From Sinomicrobium soli (GTDB taxonomy: Bacteria > Bacteroidota > Bacteroidia > Flavobacteriales > Flavobacteriaceae), in assembly GCF_003285545.1 (NCBI RefSeq), contig NZ_QLNV01000001.1:248001-312000 (forward strand): DNA of 64,000 nucleotides, given 5' to 3'. The translations under genes and the position numbers were made by a program. Numbering within the stretch: position 1 is the stretch's first letter; the number at the start of each line of letters is the position of its first letter. Below, in pieces: positions 36,278 through 44,079 of this stretch. The notes under the pieces are model-generated. The model was not told where the DNA came from and ran no database searches. It saw nothing but the letters and a program-made list of their open reading frames with translations.

Positions 36278-37330
36278 TTAATTTTTCAAACCTGCCATAT
36301 CTACTACAAAACGATATTTCACATCGCTTTTTGCCAGCCTTTCAAAGGCATTGTTAATCTGGTTTACATCGATGAGTTCTATCTCTGCCGTAATGTTGTG
36401 TTCGGCACAGAAATCCAGGACTTCCTGTGTTTCTGCGATCCCCCCGATATTCGAACCTGAAAAACTCTTGCGGCCGTGTACTACGTTGGATGCCCCGATT
36501 TCAAGCTGTTCGGCAGGCAATCCGACCATAACCAGGGAACCATCCACTTTTAACAGGTTGATATAGGTATTTATGTCGTGCCTGGCAGAAACCGTATCCA
36601 GTATCATATCCTGCCCGGGGCAACTTCCCATTTGTTCCGCATCGGTAGACAATACGACATCATCGGCCCCGAGGCGTCTGGCGTCGTCCGCTTTGGCCTG
36701 CGATGTGGTAAATACGGTAACGTGGGCCCCCATTGCTTTGGCGATCTTGATCGCCATATGACCCAGGCCCCCGATACCGATGATGCCCACATTTTTACCC
36801 GGGCCCGTTTTCCAGTGCTTTAACGGTGAATACACCGTGATCCCCGCACAAAGAATAGGTGCTGCACCCGGCATATCCAGGGTTTCCGGGACACGGACTA
36901 CATAATTTTCATCAACGACAATACGTTCCGAAAACCCTCCGTAAGTAATCCCTCCGTATTTTTTGTCGGGCGAATTAAATACAACCGTCCAACCACTTTC
37001 GCAGAACTGCTCATCTCCTTCCTTACAGTGGCTGCATTCACGACAACTATCTACTATACAGCCTACTCCTGCCAGATCGCCTGCCTTGAACCTGGTAACG
37101 TTTTCACCCACTTTGGAAATTCTACCGACGATTTCATGTCCGGGAACAATCGGGTAGAACGTACCTCCCCAGTCGTTATGGACTGCGTGCAGGTCGGAAT
37201 GGCAGATACCGCAATACAGGATCTCAATTTCCACATCGTGCGGCGTCACTTCCCTTCGCCGGATGTTCAATGCTTCCAATGGCGCTGCGGCAGCTTCTGT
37301 GCCGAATGCTTTTGTGCTATGTGTGTTCAT
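36278..37330 (-). CDS. Zinc-dependent alcohol dehydrogenase (cinnamyl/YahK type)
   Basis: The 350-residue cytoplasmic enzyme belongs to the MDR superfamily. Catalytic-zinc residues are Cys43 in CGICHSDLH and His65-Glu66 in PGHEIVGR. The structural zinc cysteines are in CRECSHCKEGDEQFC, and the nucleotide-binding loop is GIGGLGHMAIKIAKAMGA. It would reduce aldehydes with NADPH. The ATG at 37330 fits the family N-terminus; an upstream in-frame codon would add an unneeded 11 residues. It leads an operon with the alpha/beta hydrolase gene and is divergent from the hip module. Confidence 0.92.
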   Translation of the reverse strand: MNTHSTKAFGTEAAAAPLEALNIRRREVTPHDVEIEILYCGICHSDLHAVHNDWGGTFYPIVPGHEIVGRISKVGENVTRFKAGDLAGVGCIVDSCRECSHCKEGDEQFCESGWTVVFNSPDKKYGGITYGGFSERIVVDENYVVRVPETLDMPGAAPILCAGITVYSPLKHWKTGPGKNVGIIGIGGLGHMAIKIAKAMGAHVTVFTTSQAKADDARRLGADDVVLSTDAEQMGSCPGQDMILDTVSARHDINTYINLLKVDGSLVMVGLPAEQLEIGASNVVHGRKSFSGSNIGGIAETQEVLDFCAEHNITAEIELIDVNQINNAFERLAKSDVKYRFVVDMAGLKN

Positions 37331-37360
37331 TGTTATGGACTTTATCAGTTTAATGATATA

Positions 37361-37368
37361 CAAAATTA
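37361..37368 (-). promoter_or_regulatory. -7 element for the adh operon
   Basis: On the minus strand TAATTTTG matches TAnnTTTG, 30 bases before the ATG at 37330. No clear TTG is found upstream at the usual distance. Confidence 0.45.
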
Positions 37369-37522
37369 GAAGATACTGATAAATAGATTGTTATACATAT
37401 TCCGGAAATAATTACCATTTTTACCGATCCGGAAATATTTTACCCTCTTGTAAATCACGAGGTTGCAAATTTTCAGGGCATTGAAAAAAGAAAATCATCC
37501 ATATTATACTGAAATTGATATT

Positions 37523-37540
37523 TTACCGCCATAACGGTAA
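37523..37540. promoter_or_regulatory. HipB operator candidate 1
   Basis: TTACCG-N6-CGGTAA is an exact inverted repeat with 6-bp arms, the outermost of three sites with the common form TTTACYG-N6-CRGTAAA upstream of hipB. Confidence 0.55.
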
Positions 37541-37590
37541 TTATAGAGATGGCATTGGTCATTGTTCCATGTTTCACACTTCCACCTCTT

Positions 37591-37614
37591 ATTTTACTGC
37601 AATAACAGTAAAAT
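37591..37614. promoter_or_regulatory. HipB operator candidate 2
   Basis: ATTTTACTG-N6-CAGTAAAAT is a perfect inverted repeat with 9-bp arms. Its centre is 71 bases from the centre of site 1 and 72 bases from that of site 3. Confidence 0.65.
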
Positions 37615-37664
37615 ATGCTTTTTTTATACCTTTAACATATGTCCCTATTATTAAATTATGTATT

Positions 37665-37684
37665 TTTACCGTCTAAACAGTAAA
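37665..37684. promoter_or_regulatory. HipB operator candidate 3
   Basis: TTTACCG-N6-CAGTAAA has 7-bp arms with one mismatch and ends two bases before the hipB start codon. It overlaps TATTTTTA, a possible weak -7 box, so binding here would block the promoter or ribosome access. Confidence 0.6.
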
Positions 37685-37686
37685 TA

Positions 37687-37896
37687 ATGAATGATTTCGA
37701 TTTAGGGTTTATGGTGAAGGACCATCGAAAAAAAACAGGGCTGACACAACTTGAATTGGCCAATCTGGCCGGAGTCGGGAAGACCACCGTTTTTGACATT
37801 GAAAAAAACAAGGAAACTGTTCGCTGGAATAATCTTCTGGCAGTACTCCGGGTCTTGAACATTAAAGTGGAATTCAGAAGTCCATTGACCAGATAA
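37687..37896 (+). CDS. hipB: HipB-type antitoxin / repressor
   Basis: The 69-residue protein is a single Cro/C1-type HTH (LGFMVKDHRKKTGLTQLELA, AGVGKTTVFDIEKNKETV), the length of a minimal HipB. It would bind the palindromes upstream and repress the module. One base separates its stop from the hipS start, so the three genes form one operon. In the classic two-gene hipBA system HipB also neutralises the kinase; in the three-gene HipBST system, from my memory of the literature, neutralisation comes mainly from HipS. Confidence 0.88.
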   Translation: MNDFDLGFMVKDHRKKTGLTQLELANLAGVGKTTVFDIEKNKETVRWNNLLAVLRVLNIKVEFRSPLTR

Positions 37897-37897
37897 T

Positions 37898-38212
37898 ATG
37901 AGAAAAGCGGTTGTATATGTCCATGGAAAAAGGGCAGGTGTGCTGACAGAAGTGTCCCCTAACGAATATCATTTCGAATATGATGATCACTACGAGGGAG
38001 CAGCCATCTCTTTGACCATGCCCGTCGGTCAGAAAAAATACAGTTATACATCATTCCCGCCCTTTTTTGAAGGTTTGTTGCCTGAAGGTATCATGTTGGA
38101 AGGATTGCTGAGGATGTCCAAAATTGACCAGAAGGATTATTTCTCCCAATTGGTGGCAACGGGAGCTGATCTGGTAGGTGCGGTAACCGTTAAGCCAACG
38201 GAAGATGAATAG
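37898..38212 (+). CDS. hipS: HipS-type protein (HipA N-subdomain 1)
   Basis: The 104-residue protein matches only the first subdomain of HipA: an N-terminal beta-rich region (VYVHGKRAGVLTEVSPNEYH) then FPPFFEGLLPEGIMLEGLLR, the normal end of the couple_HipA domain. There is no kinase core. In HipBST modules such a free-standing subdomain, HipS, acts as the antitoxin. It overlaps the next gene by eight bases in a different frame, which fits translational coupling. Confidence 0.85.
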   Translation: MRKAVVYVHGKRAGVLTEVSPNEYHFEYDDHYEGAAISLTMPVGQKKYSYTSFPPFFEGLLPEGIMLEGLLRMSKIDQKDYFSQLVATGADLVGAVTVKPTEDE

Positions 38213-39128
38213 GTGTCCCATCACATACGAATTATGCGGTACGGCAAAATACAGCGAGAGAGGACTTAAAATGATCTCGCCCAGGTTAAGCCATTTAAAT
38301 GATTTGCCCTATACCGCTGCAGAATTGAGACAAGAAGCGGTAAACAGGGCAAAGAAGCTATCCATACAGGGTGTACAGCCTAAATTGAGTGCAACGGTTT
38401 CCGTGGTCGGCCGGGAGTTTAAAATTGTGGATCAATTTGGAACCTATATCATAAAACCGCAAAACGATCTGTTCCCCCAGTTACCTGAAAATGAAGATCT
38501 GACCATGCGCATGGCCAGGGTATTTGGTCTGGATGTGCCCTTTCATGGTATGTTATATGGCAAAGATGGCAGTCTGTCGTATTTTATAAAGCGTTTTGAC
38601 CGTTATGCCAAGGGAAAAAAATATGCTACGGAAGATTTTGCTCAATTGACCGGAAATACAAGGGATACAAAATATCGTTTTACCATGGAAAAACTGGTTC
38701 CGGTGATCGAAGAATTTTGCTCGTTCCCCGTTATTGAAAAAGCAGATTTTTTCAAGCGGGTCATTTTCTGTTATGTGACCGGGAACGAGGACATGCATTT
38801 AAAAAACTTCTCCCTGATCACCAAAAACGGGAAAACAACCTTAGCACCGGCTTACGACCTGTTGAACTCTTCCATTGCCATAAAGAATCCCGATGAAGAA
38901 ATTGCATTGACACTGAAAGGAAAGAAAAGGAATCTGAAAGCTTCTGACTTTACGGACTACTATGCGAAAGAACGATTGCAATTGAACGACAAAACAATAG
39001 CAGTGATCCTCCGGCAAATACAAAAAACAGCCCCGAAATGGAAGGAATTGATAGAGATATCGTTTCTTTCGGATGATATGAAAGAAAAATATTTCAAGGT
39101 ATTGGGATCCAGATTGAAAATGTTTTGA
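38205..39128 (+). CDS. hipT: HipT-type serine/threonine kinase toxin
   Basis: The 307-residue protein is the HipA kinase core without its N-terminal subdomain. It starts with CPITYEL, has the Gly-rich regulatory loop KLSIQGVQPKLS (Ser53-Ile-Gln55), the catalytic loop GNEDMHLKNFS with Asp196, and the metal-binding APAYDLLNS with Asp218. HipT kinases phosphorylate a tRNA-synthetase in the cell and arrest growth; the target is glutamyl- or tryptophanyl-tRNA synthetase in the studied members, but is unknown here. The start ATG lies inside the hipS end, so stoichiometry is probably set by coupling. The complete catalytic set suggests it is active. Confidence 0.88.
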   Translation: MNRCPITYELCGTAKYSERGLKMISPRLSHLNDLPYTAAELRQEAVNRAKKLSIQGVQPKLSATVSVVGREFKIVDQFGTYIIKPQNDLFPQLPENEDLTMRMARVFGLDVPFHGMLYGKDGSLSYFIKRFDRYAKGKKYATEDFAQLTGNTRDTKYRFTMEKLVPVIEEFCSFPVIEKADFFKRVIFCYVTGNEDMHLKNFSLITKNGKTTLAPAYDLLNSSIAIKNPDEEIALTLKGKKRNLKASDFTDYYAKERLQLNDKTIAVILRQIQKTAPKWKELIEISFLSDDMKEKYFKVLGSRLKMF

Positions 39129-39273
39129 TCCCATACCATGGCCAATACTGTGATATCGCCGGTAAGGACAGGGGCACTTTTCAAGTGTTTAAGTGAACCA
39201 TCTACATAGCATCAACACCTCAATATAATTTACAGACCCAAAAATAAAACAATTAAATCTTTTGTTTTCACAT

Positions 39274-39304
39274 AAAAAAACGGGATATCAAGAAGAAATC
39301 CCGT
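39274..39304 (-). terminator. Terminator of tRNA-Leu
   Basis: On the minus strand ACGGGAT (39304-39298) pairs with ATCCCGT (39286-39280), followed by a run of T (complement of A at 39274-39280). It lies just after the tRNA 3' end. Confidence 0.75.
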
Positions 39305-39308
39305 CAAG

Positions 39309-39390
39309 TGCGGATGAAAGGACTCGAACCTTCACACCTCGCGGCACCAGATCCTAAGTCTGGCGTGTCTACCAATTCCACCACATCCGC
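39309..39390 (-). tRNA. tRNA-Leu (anticodon UAG)
   Basis: The 82-base cloverleaf has acceptor stem GCGGATG/CATCCGC with discriminator A, the T-loop GGTTCGAGTCC, and a long variable arm (GCCGCGAGGTGTG) as in class II tRNAs. The anticodon loop CTTAGGA in stem CCAGA/TCTGG gives anticodon UAG, which reads CUN leucine codons. No CCA end is encoded, as is frequent in Bacteroidota. It is divergent from the dipeptidase gene. Confidence 0.92.
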
Positions 39391-39412
39391 AATGGCCATT
39401 TTCATGTGGCTG

Positions 39413-39420
39413 CAAATATA
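39413..39420 (-). promoter_or_regulatory. -7 element for tRNA-Leu
   Basis: On the minus strand TATATTTG matches TAnnTTTG, about 22 bases before the mature 5' end of the tRNA. No TTG is found at the usual upstream distance. Confidence 0.45.
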
Positions 39421-39444
39421 ATTTATTTTTTGGACTCCCGGAGG

Positions 39445-39477
39445 TTGTCATTAAAAAAATATCTTTTTGTACATTTG
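39445..39477 (+). promoter_or_regulatory. Bacteroidetes-type promoter (TTG-N22-TACATTTG)
   Basis: TTG at 39445-39447 and TACATTTG at 39470-39477 match the -33/-7 consensus, with the dipeptidase start 28 bases downstream. Confidence 0.62.
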
Positions 39478-39504
39478 ATTGGTTTATCAAAGTTATTATA
39501 CTTC

Positions 39505-40911
39505 ATGGAAGACATTTCATCATACGTTCAAAAAAACAAAGAACGGTTTATCGGGGAGTTAAAAGACCTCCTCAAAATCCCCTCCGTAAGTGCCGATCCC
39601 GTTTTTTCCCAGGATGTCCTCAACACTGCAGAAGCCGTAAAAGAAAATCTTTTAAAGGCCGGATGTGACCGTGCAGAGATCTGCGATACTCCGGGTTATC
39701 CCATCGTTTACGGAGAAAAGAGCATCGATCCGGACCTGCCTACCGTCCTGGTTTATGGCCATTACGATGTACAGCCTCCCGATCCGATGGACCTGTGGGA
39801 GAGTGGTCCGTTCGACCCGGTGATAAAGCAGACGCCCGGGCATCCGGAAGGCGCCATTTTTGCCCGCGGGGCCTGTGACGACAAAGGACAGATGTTCATG
39901 CATGTCAAGGCACTGGAATATATGGTGCAATCGGGAACACTCCCCTGTAATGTAAAGTTCATGATCGAAGGGGAAGAAGAAGTGGGTTCGGCAAGCCTGG
40001 AGTGGTTTATTGAACGGAACCAGGAAAAACTGAAAAACGATGTCATTCTTATTTCCGATACCGGCATGATCAGTAACACACAACCTTCCATTACCACGGG
40101 GCTCCGCGGGCTGAGTTATGTGGAGGTAGAGGTTACCGGTCCCAACCGCGACCTGCATTCCGGACTGTATGGCGGTGCGGTAGCCAACCCCATCAATGTG
40201 CTGGCCGGAATGATCGCCTCCCTTCACGACGAGAATAACCGTATTACGATTCCCGGGTTTTATGACAAGGTAGAGGAGATCTCCCCCGAAGAGCGCAGTG
40301 AAATGGCCAAGGCTCCCTTTTCCCTCGAGCAATACAAAAATGCACTGGATATTGACGATGTATACGGAGAAGCCGGGTATACCACCAATGAGAGAAGTTC
40401 CATACGCCCTACCCTCGATGTAAACGGTATATGGGGAGGCTATACCGGGGAAGGGGCCAAAACGGTGATCCCTTCCGCAGCCTATGCCAAAATATCCATG
40501 AGGCTGGTTCCGGACCAGGACTGGGAAGAGATCTGCCAGCTGTTTAAAGATCATTTTGAAAGTATCGCCCCGAAAGGTGTCAAGGTCGTGGTAAAGCCTC
40601 ATCATGGCGGACAGGCTTATGTAACTCCTATCGACAGCATTGGCTACCAGGCAGCAAGCAAGGCCTACAGCGACACCTTCGGGATCACTCCCATTCCGCA
40701 GCGAAGCGGCGGAAGTATTCCCATCGTATCCCTTTTCGAGAAGGAGCTGAAAAGCAAGACCATCCTCATGGGCTTCGGGCTGAACAGTGATGCCATACAT
40801 TCCCCTAACGAACATTTCGGGGTCTTTAACTACCTGAAGGGTATCGAAACCATACCATTGTTCTACAGGCATTTTACCGAACTGTTCCGGTCGCAGGAAA
40901 ACGAATCGTGA
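39505..40911 (+). CDS. M20 family dipeptidase
   Basis: The 468-residue cytoplasmic metallopeptidase has the M20 metal-site motifs in order: LVYGHYDVQPPDP (His), RGACDDKGQMF (bridging Asp), MIEGEEEVGS (Glu general base and ligand), ISDTGM (Asp) and AIHSPNEHF (His). The insert lid domain with RDLHSGLYGGAVANP is also typical of the carnosinase-like branch. It hydrolyses dipeptides. The ATG at 39505 is preferred because the promoter just upstream would not allow the longer in-frame version. It is monocistronic, with a terminator after it. Confidence 0.93.
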   Translation: MEDISSYVQKNKERFIGELKDLLKIPSVSADPVFSQDVLNTAEAVKENLLKAGCDRAEICDTPGYPIVYGEKSIDPDLPTVLVYGHYDVQPPDPMDLWESGPFDPVIKQTPGHPEGAIFARGACDDKGQMFMHVKALEYMVQSGTLPCNVKFMIEGEEEVGSASLEWFIERNQEKLKNDVILISDTGMISNTQPSITTGLRGLSYVEVEVTGPNRDLHSGLYGGAVANPINVLAGMIASLHDENNRITIPGFYDKVEEISPEERSEMAKAPFSLEQYKNALDIDDVYGEAGYTTNERSSIRPTLDVNGIWGGYTGEGAKTVIPSAAYAKISMRLVPDQDWEEICQLFKDHFESIAPKGVKVVVKPHHGGQAYVTPIDSIGYQAASKAYSDTFGITPIPQRSGGSIPIVSLFEKELKSKTILMGFGLNSDAIHSPNEHFGVFNYLKGIETIPLFYRHFTELFRSQENES

Positions 40912-40939
40912 TTTTTTCCTTATAAATGCATCAAAAAAA

Positions 40940-40970
40940 GAGGCTGTCCGCTACTGGATAGCTTCTTTTT
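40940..40970. terminator. Terminator between dipeptidase and MmcQ-type genes
   Basis: GAGGCTGTCC (40940-40949) pairs with GGATAGCTTC (40956-40965) using two G-U pairs, followed by TTTTT and preceded by seven A. It can serve both converging genes. Confidence 0.65.
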
Positions 40971-41018
40971 GATATTGAAGGACGGGTCGTCAGCAGACCG
41001 GAAATGTTCCCGGTACCA

Positions 41019-41387
41019 TTACATCATTTCCAGGTTTTCCCGCTGCTTCCTGGTAAGGCCCTTAACCACCAGGTCATAGGAGTGATCTATGAGTTCGTTG
41101 ATAAACCCTGCAGACAATTCTCCACTGTCGAGCCGCACCGTATTCCAGTGTCTTTTGTTCATGTGATAGCCCGGCTGAATGCTCTCGTATTCCGCACGCA
41201 GGTCGTGAATCCGTTCCGAATCACACTTGAGGTTTACAGAGTGGTCGCCGGCTTCCCATTTGTTCAGTGAAGTCAGTGCAAACATCTTTCCCATCACCTT
41301 GAAAACGATAGTGTCTTCTCCGAATGGTGCATCTTCCGTAGCTCCCTTTTTGTTCAGGCAATAATTTCTCAATTCGTCAATATTCAT
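41019..41387 (-). CDS. MmcQ/YjbR family protein
   Basis: The 122-residue protein is the whole MmcQ/YjbR double-wing DNA-binding-like fold: a start with LRNYCLNKKGATEDAPFGED, the core FALTSLNKWEAGDHSVNLKC, then YHMNKRHWNTVRLD and a C-terminal IDHSYDLVVKGL. The family function is unknown; the fold suggests nucleic-acid or small-molecule binding. It is cytoplasmic and stands alone on its strand with 117 bases to its downstream neighbour. Confidence 0.87.
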   Translation of the reverse strand: MNIDELRNYCLNKKGATEDAPFGEDTIVFKVMGKMFALTSLNKWEAGDHSVNLKCDSERIHDLRAEYESIQPGYHMNKRHWNTVRLDSGELSAGFINELIDHSYDLVVKGLTRKQRENLEMM

Positions 41388-41504
41388 ATGTTTCCGGTAT
41401 GTTTGATAATTTATCTGAAATAAACATTGGGTTTTCAGTTACCGGTTGGCTTTGATCGATTTGATTTTACATGATAAAGGTACAAAAGAACATTGAAAAA
41501 CCGG

Positions 41505-42146
41505 CTATACTTCTTCTCCGGATACATTTTTCAGCACGGGCTTTTCTCCTTCACTGATCTCCAGAGCGGAATAGTCCAGTTTCCATCCTATGGTCTGCAC
41601 TATAGTCTCTATGAGCAGTATGGCCTCCAGCACTTCCTTTCTCGCCGTATCCATCAGTCCGCTCTCCGGGATTTTATCCAGGATATGCTGTCGTGCCTCC
41701 TTGTTCAGGTCCGTAAGATCGGAAGAGGCAAAACGGTTAAAAAGGCCGTTCTTTACATCGTAATATTTCAGGTCCGGCTCTATGGAAAGCACCTGCGGTT
41801 GCGGAAACTCGTTCAGTATAATGCGTTTGCGCCTGTTATCGGCATCCATCTTCACCTTTCGCAGGTCATATCCTATATGTACCCTGGCATTGATAACGAT
41901 CAGCGCTTTCTTCCTGCCCGACAAAAGGCTCATAACCCCCTGTTTCGCATTCTCGTAATGATAGATCTCCGCAAATTCTCCCTCTACAGTGACCAGTTTG
42001 CAAACCCTCCTTATTTTTTCCAGCAGTACCACCGATTGCTTTTCCGTCAGCTGTTTCTGCTGTCTCCGTTTCAGGAAGGTGTACAGCCAGAATGTAGCGA
42101 TCACCCCGGCCACCAGTCCTATAAATAAGATGAATATGTCATTCAT
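41505..42146 (-). CDS. DUF4230 membrane-anchored protein
   Basis: The 213-residue protein has one N-terminal membrane helix (ILFIGLVAGVIATFWLYTFL) followed by the DUF4230 domain (LVTVEGEFAEIYHYENAKQG, KKALIVINARVHIGYDLRKV, LDKIPESGLMDTARKEVLEA). The family is uncharacterised. The orientation and the helix suggest a periplasmic or cytoplasmic-face domain tethered to the inner membrane. It lies 66 bases downstream of the cyclase gene on the same strand and could be cotranscribed. Confidence 0.85.
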   Translation of the reverse strand: MNDIFILFIGLVAGVIATFWLYTFLKRRQQKQLTEKQSVVLLEKIRRVCKLVTVEGEFAEIYHYENAKQGVMSLLSGRKKALIVINARVHIGYDLRKVKMDADNRRKRIILNEFPQPQVLSIEPDLKYYDVKNGLFNRFASSDLTDLNKEARQHILDKIPESGLMDTARKEVLEAILLIETIVQTIGWKLDYSALEISEGEKPVLKNVSGEEV

Positions 42147-42212
42147 AAATTCTTCCCGTTTTTATTTCTTCCGAACCCCGACTTCATGCTCCGTGCTTCA
42201 AGCCACCTCCCC

Positions 42213-42959
42213 CTACCAGACCCTGAACAGTACCGGCCGGGATGGCGAAGCGTCATTGACAAAAGGCGCTACCTGTAAATTTAACAAATATGTTCCGTCT
42301 ACCACCGTATCCGGTACAAAAATCATTTCCGTTATCGTCGCATCATACCGCACTTCTCCCGCTGTATTCCAGAATGCCTTATGGGCGAGCAGCTTTCCGC
42401 CATCTTCCTCCCGGTCTACGGAAGGCAGGTCTACAAGCAGGTGTTTCACCCCCTGCGCCCTCAGAAATGCGGCCGCGGCTTCCTCCAGGTAAGGCGGATT
42501 CGTATGCGAATAGTTACGGGTCTGTTTATCGTTATCATTAGGCAATGTCCTGATAAGCAATGCCTCCGGTTTATTTCCGGATAATTGCTCTTCTACTTTC
42601 GCCAGGGTCACCACCCGGTCTTCCTCCAGTTGTTCAGGGGCAACCGTTATCAGTTCCGCAATAAAGAAAAATGTTCTCAATGCCTCGTTTACACTGTAAA
42701 ATTGCCGGGTAATATGCCCCACACATTCGGTATGTGTTCCGTGTGCATGCGGATTAAAACGGATGGTATTGAAATTGACAGCTCCTCCTTCCGCCACACT
42801 TCCTGTCCACCCTTCCGACCGTACAGGATCGATTTCCGGAGGCCCCAGGGACCAGGCCACGGGATTGGATACCGATGCCCGTAACGGCAAGGAGATATCC
42901 AGGGGATCATTGAGGTTGGCGCGATAGGTCCTGCCGCGGAAGTGAATTATCGTTTGCAT
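42213..42959 (-). CDS. Cyclase / kynurenine-formamidase-like metal hydrolase
   Basis: The 248-residue protein belongs to the cyclase family. The metal-binding motif HxGTHxE appears as NPHAHGTHTECVGHI, where the usual HxGTHxD has Glu in place of Asp. No signal peptide is visible, so it is cytoplasmic. Members hydrolyse formyl-kynurenine or similar amides or lactones; the exact substrate is unknown here because no tryptophan catabolism genes are nearby. It is divergent from the M28 peptidase gene with 134 bases between starts. Confidence 0.82.
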   Translation of the reverse strand: MQTIIHFRGRTYRANLNDPLDISLPLRASVSNPVAWSLGPPEIDPVRSEGWTGSVAEGGAVNFNTIRFNPHAHGTHTECVGHITRQFYSVNEALRTFFFIAELITVAPEQLEEDRVVTLAKVEEQLSGNKPEALLIRTLPNDNDKQTRNYSHTNPPYLEEAAAAFLRAQGVKHLLVDLPSVDREEDGGKLLAHKAFWNTAGEVRYDATITEMIFVPDTVVDGTYLLNLQVAPFVNDASPSRPVLFRVW

Positions 42960-43036
42960 CCTGCAATGTAACGATTATACAGGAACGGGGCAACATCCCA
43001 TAGCCCGGAAAATCTTCTGAAAGCGTCCTGGCCATT

Positions 43037-43067
43037 TTGCCGGTTAGGTATAAAACCCATAAATTTG
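43037..43067 (+). promoter_or_regulatory. Bacteroidetes-type promoter (TTG-N20-TAAATTTG)
   Basis: TTG at 43037-43039 and TAAATTTG at 43060-43067 fit the -33/-7 consensus; the peptidase start is 27 bases downstream. Confidence 0.6.
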
Positions 43068-43093
43068 CTCCTTCCTTATAATCCTTTATCCCT

Positions 43094-44053
43094 ATGATCA
43101 AACATCGTGTTTTCTTCCAGTTTTGCCTGCTGGCGCTATACCTCTTTCCCAATCCCGCTGCTTCCCAGGAAACACTGCAACCGGAGGCTTCGGTAATTCA
43201 GAAACACATCGCATTCCTCGCAGCCGACAGGATGAAGGGGCGCGGTACCGGGAGCAGGGGACTGAAAAAGGCGGCCCGTTACATAGAAAGGCAGTTCAGG
43301 AGTTACGGCCTCCCCCCTGCGGGCACACGTAAATACAGGCAGCCCTTCCTGGCCAGGGTAACAAAAGTAAAGGTAAAGGACAGTATCAGGAACGCCAGTA
43401 ACATCATCGGTTTCCTCGACAACGGGGCGCCGTATACCATTGTTATCGGGGCGCATTACGACCACCTGGGCAAAGGGCATCAGGGCAGTTCCAGGCATCC
43501 TTCCCCCGAAGGGCTTATTCACAACGGCGCCGACGACAATGCTTCCGGCGTGGCCGGATTGCTGGAACTGGCGCGGTATTTTTCGGGTAATGAGGTCACG
43601 GAGCCCTATAACTTCCTGTTTATAGCCTTTTCAGCCGAAGAACTCGGACTCCTGGGATCGAAGCATTTCACAGCGCACCCGACACTCCCCCTGGAAAATA
43701 TCCACTTTATGCTCAATATGGACATGATAGGCCGATATAACCCCGACCGTGGCCTGGGGATAGGCGGATACGGCACCAGCGATAAATGGCCGGAGATCTT
43801 CGAGGGCCTTACCTCCGGCATCAGGTTCTTTACCGACAATGCCGGAAGCGGCGGGTCGGATCACGGTTCGTTCTATGCCAAAAACATCCCGGTACTCTTT
43901 TTCCATACCGGCGGACATCCCGACTACCACATGCCTTCGGATGACCCGGAAAAAATAGAGGCAGAAGCAGAGGCCGGTATTATCAGTCTCGGAATACAGA
44001 TCATAGAAAATGCCATGAAACTGGATAAACTGCCTTTTACAGAAGCAGAATAA
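43094..44053 (+). CDS. Secreted M28 family aminopeptidase
   Basis: The 319-residue exported zinc peptidase has a signal peptide ending at PAASQ. Metal-site motifs are GAHYDHLG (His), NGADDNASGVAGLLELARYF (Asp bridge), AFSAEELGLLGS (Glu pair), MLNMDMIGRY (Asp) and HTGGHPDYHMPSDD (His). It lacks extra domains (PA or PDZ), so it is a minimal M28 unit that would release amino acids from peptides in the periplasm. It is monocistronic with its own promoter, and converges on hemW with 26 bases between the stops. Confidence 0.92.
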   Translation: MIKHRVFFQFCLLALYLFPNPAASQETLQPEASVIQKHIAFLAADRMKGRGTGSRGLKKAARYIERQFRSYGLPPAGTRKYRQPFLARVTKVKVKDSIRNASNIIGFLDNGAPYTIVIGAHYDHLGKGHQGSSRHPSPEGLIHNGADDNASGVAGLLELARYFSGNEVTEPYNFLFIAFSAEELGLLGSKHFTAHPTLPLENIHFMLNMDMIGRYNPDRGLGIGGYGTSDKWPEIFEGLTSGIRFFTDNAGSGGSDHGSFYAKNIPVLFFHTGGHPDYHMPSDDPEKIEAEAEAGIISLGIQIIENAMKLDKLPFTEAE

Positions 44054-44079
44054 CGGTGTTGGGGATTAACACTAAATGT

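Larger units (their letters stand above)
37331..37686. other. Divergent control region of adh and the hip module
   Basis: This AT-rich 356-bp region has no gene. It holds a -7 box for the dehydrogenase (37361-37368), two direct copies of TCCGGAAATA (37401-37410, 37428-37437) and three spaced palindromes leading into hipB. Confidence 0.7.

Noticed and set aside
37898-39128. HipS/HipT as a single HipA broken by a frameshift
   Set aside because: The downstream protein has its own start overlapping the hipS stop, begins with the CPITY sequence seen in free-standing kinases, and both halves are intact at natural domain borders. A read check would still be useful.
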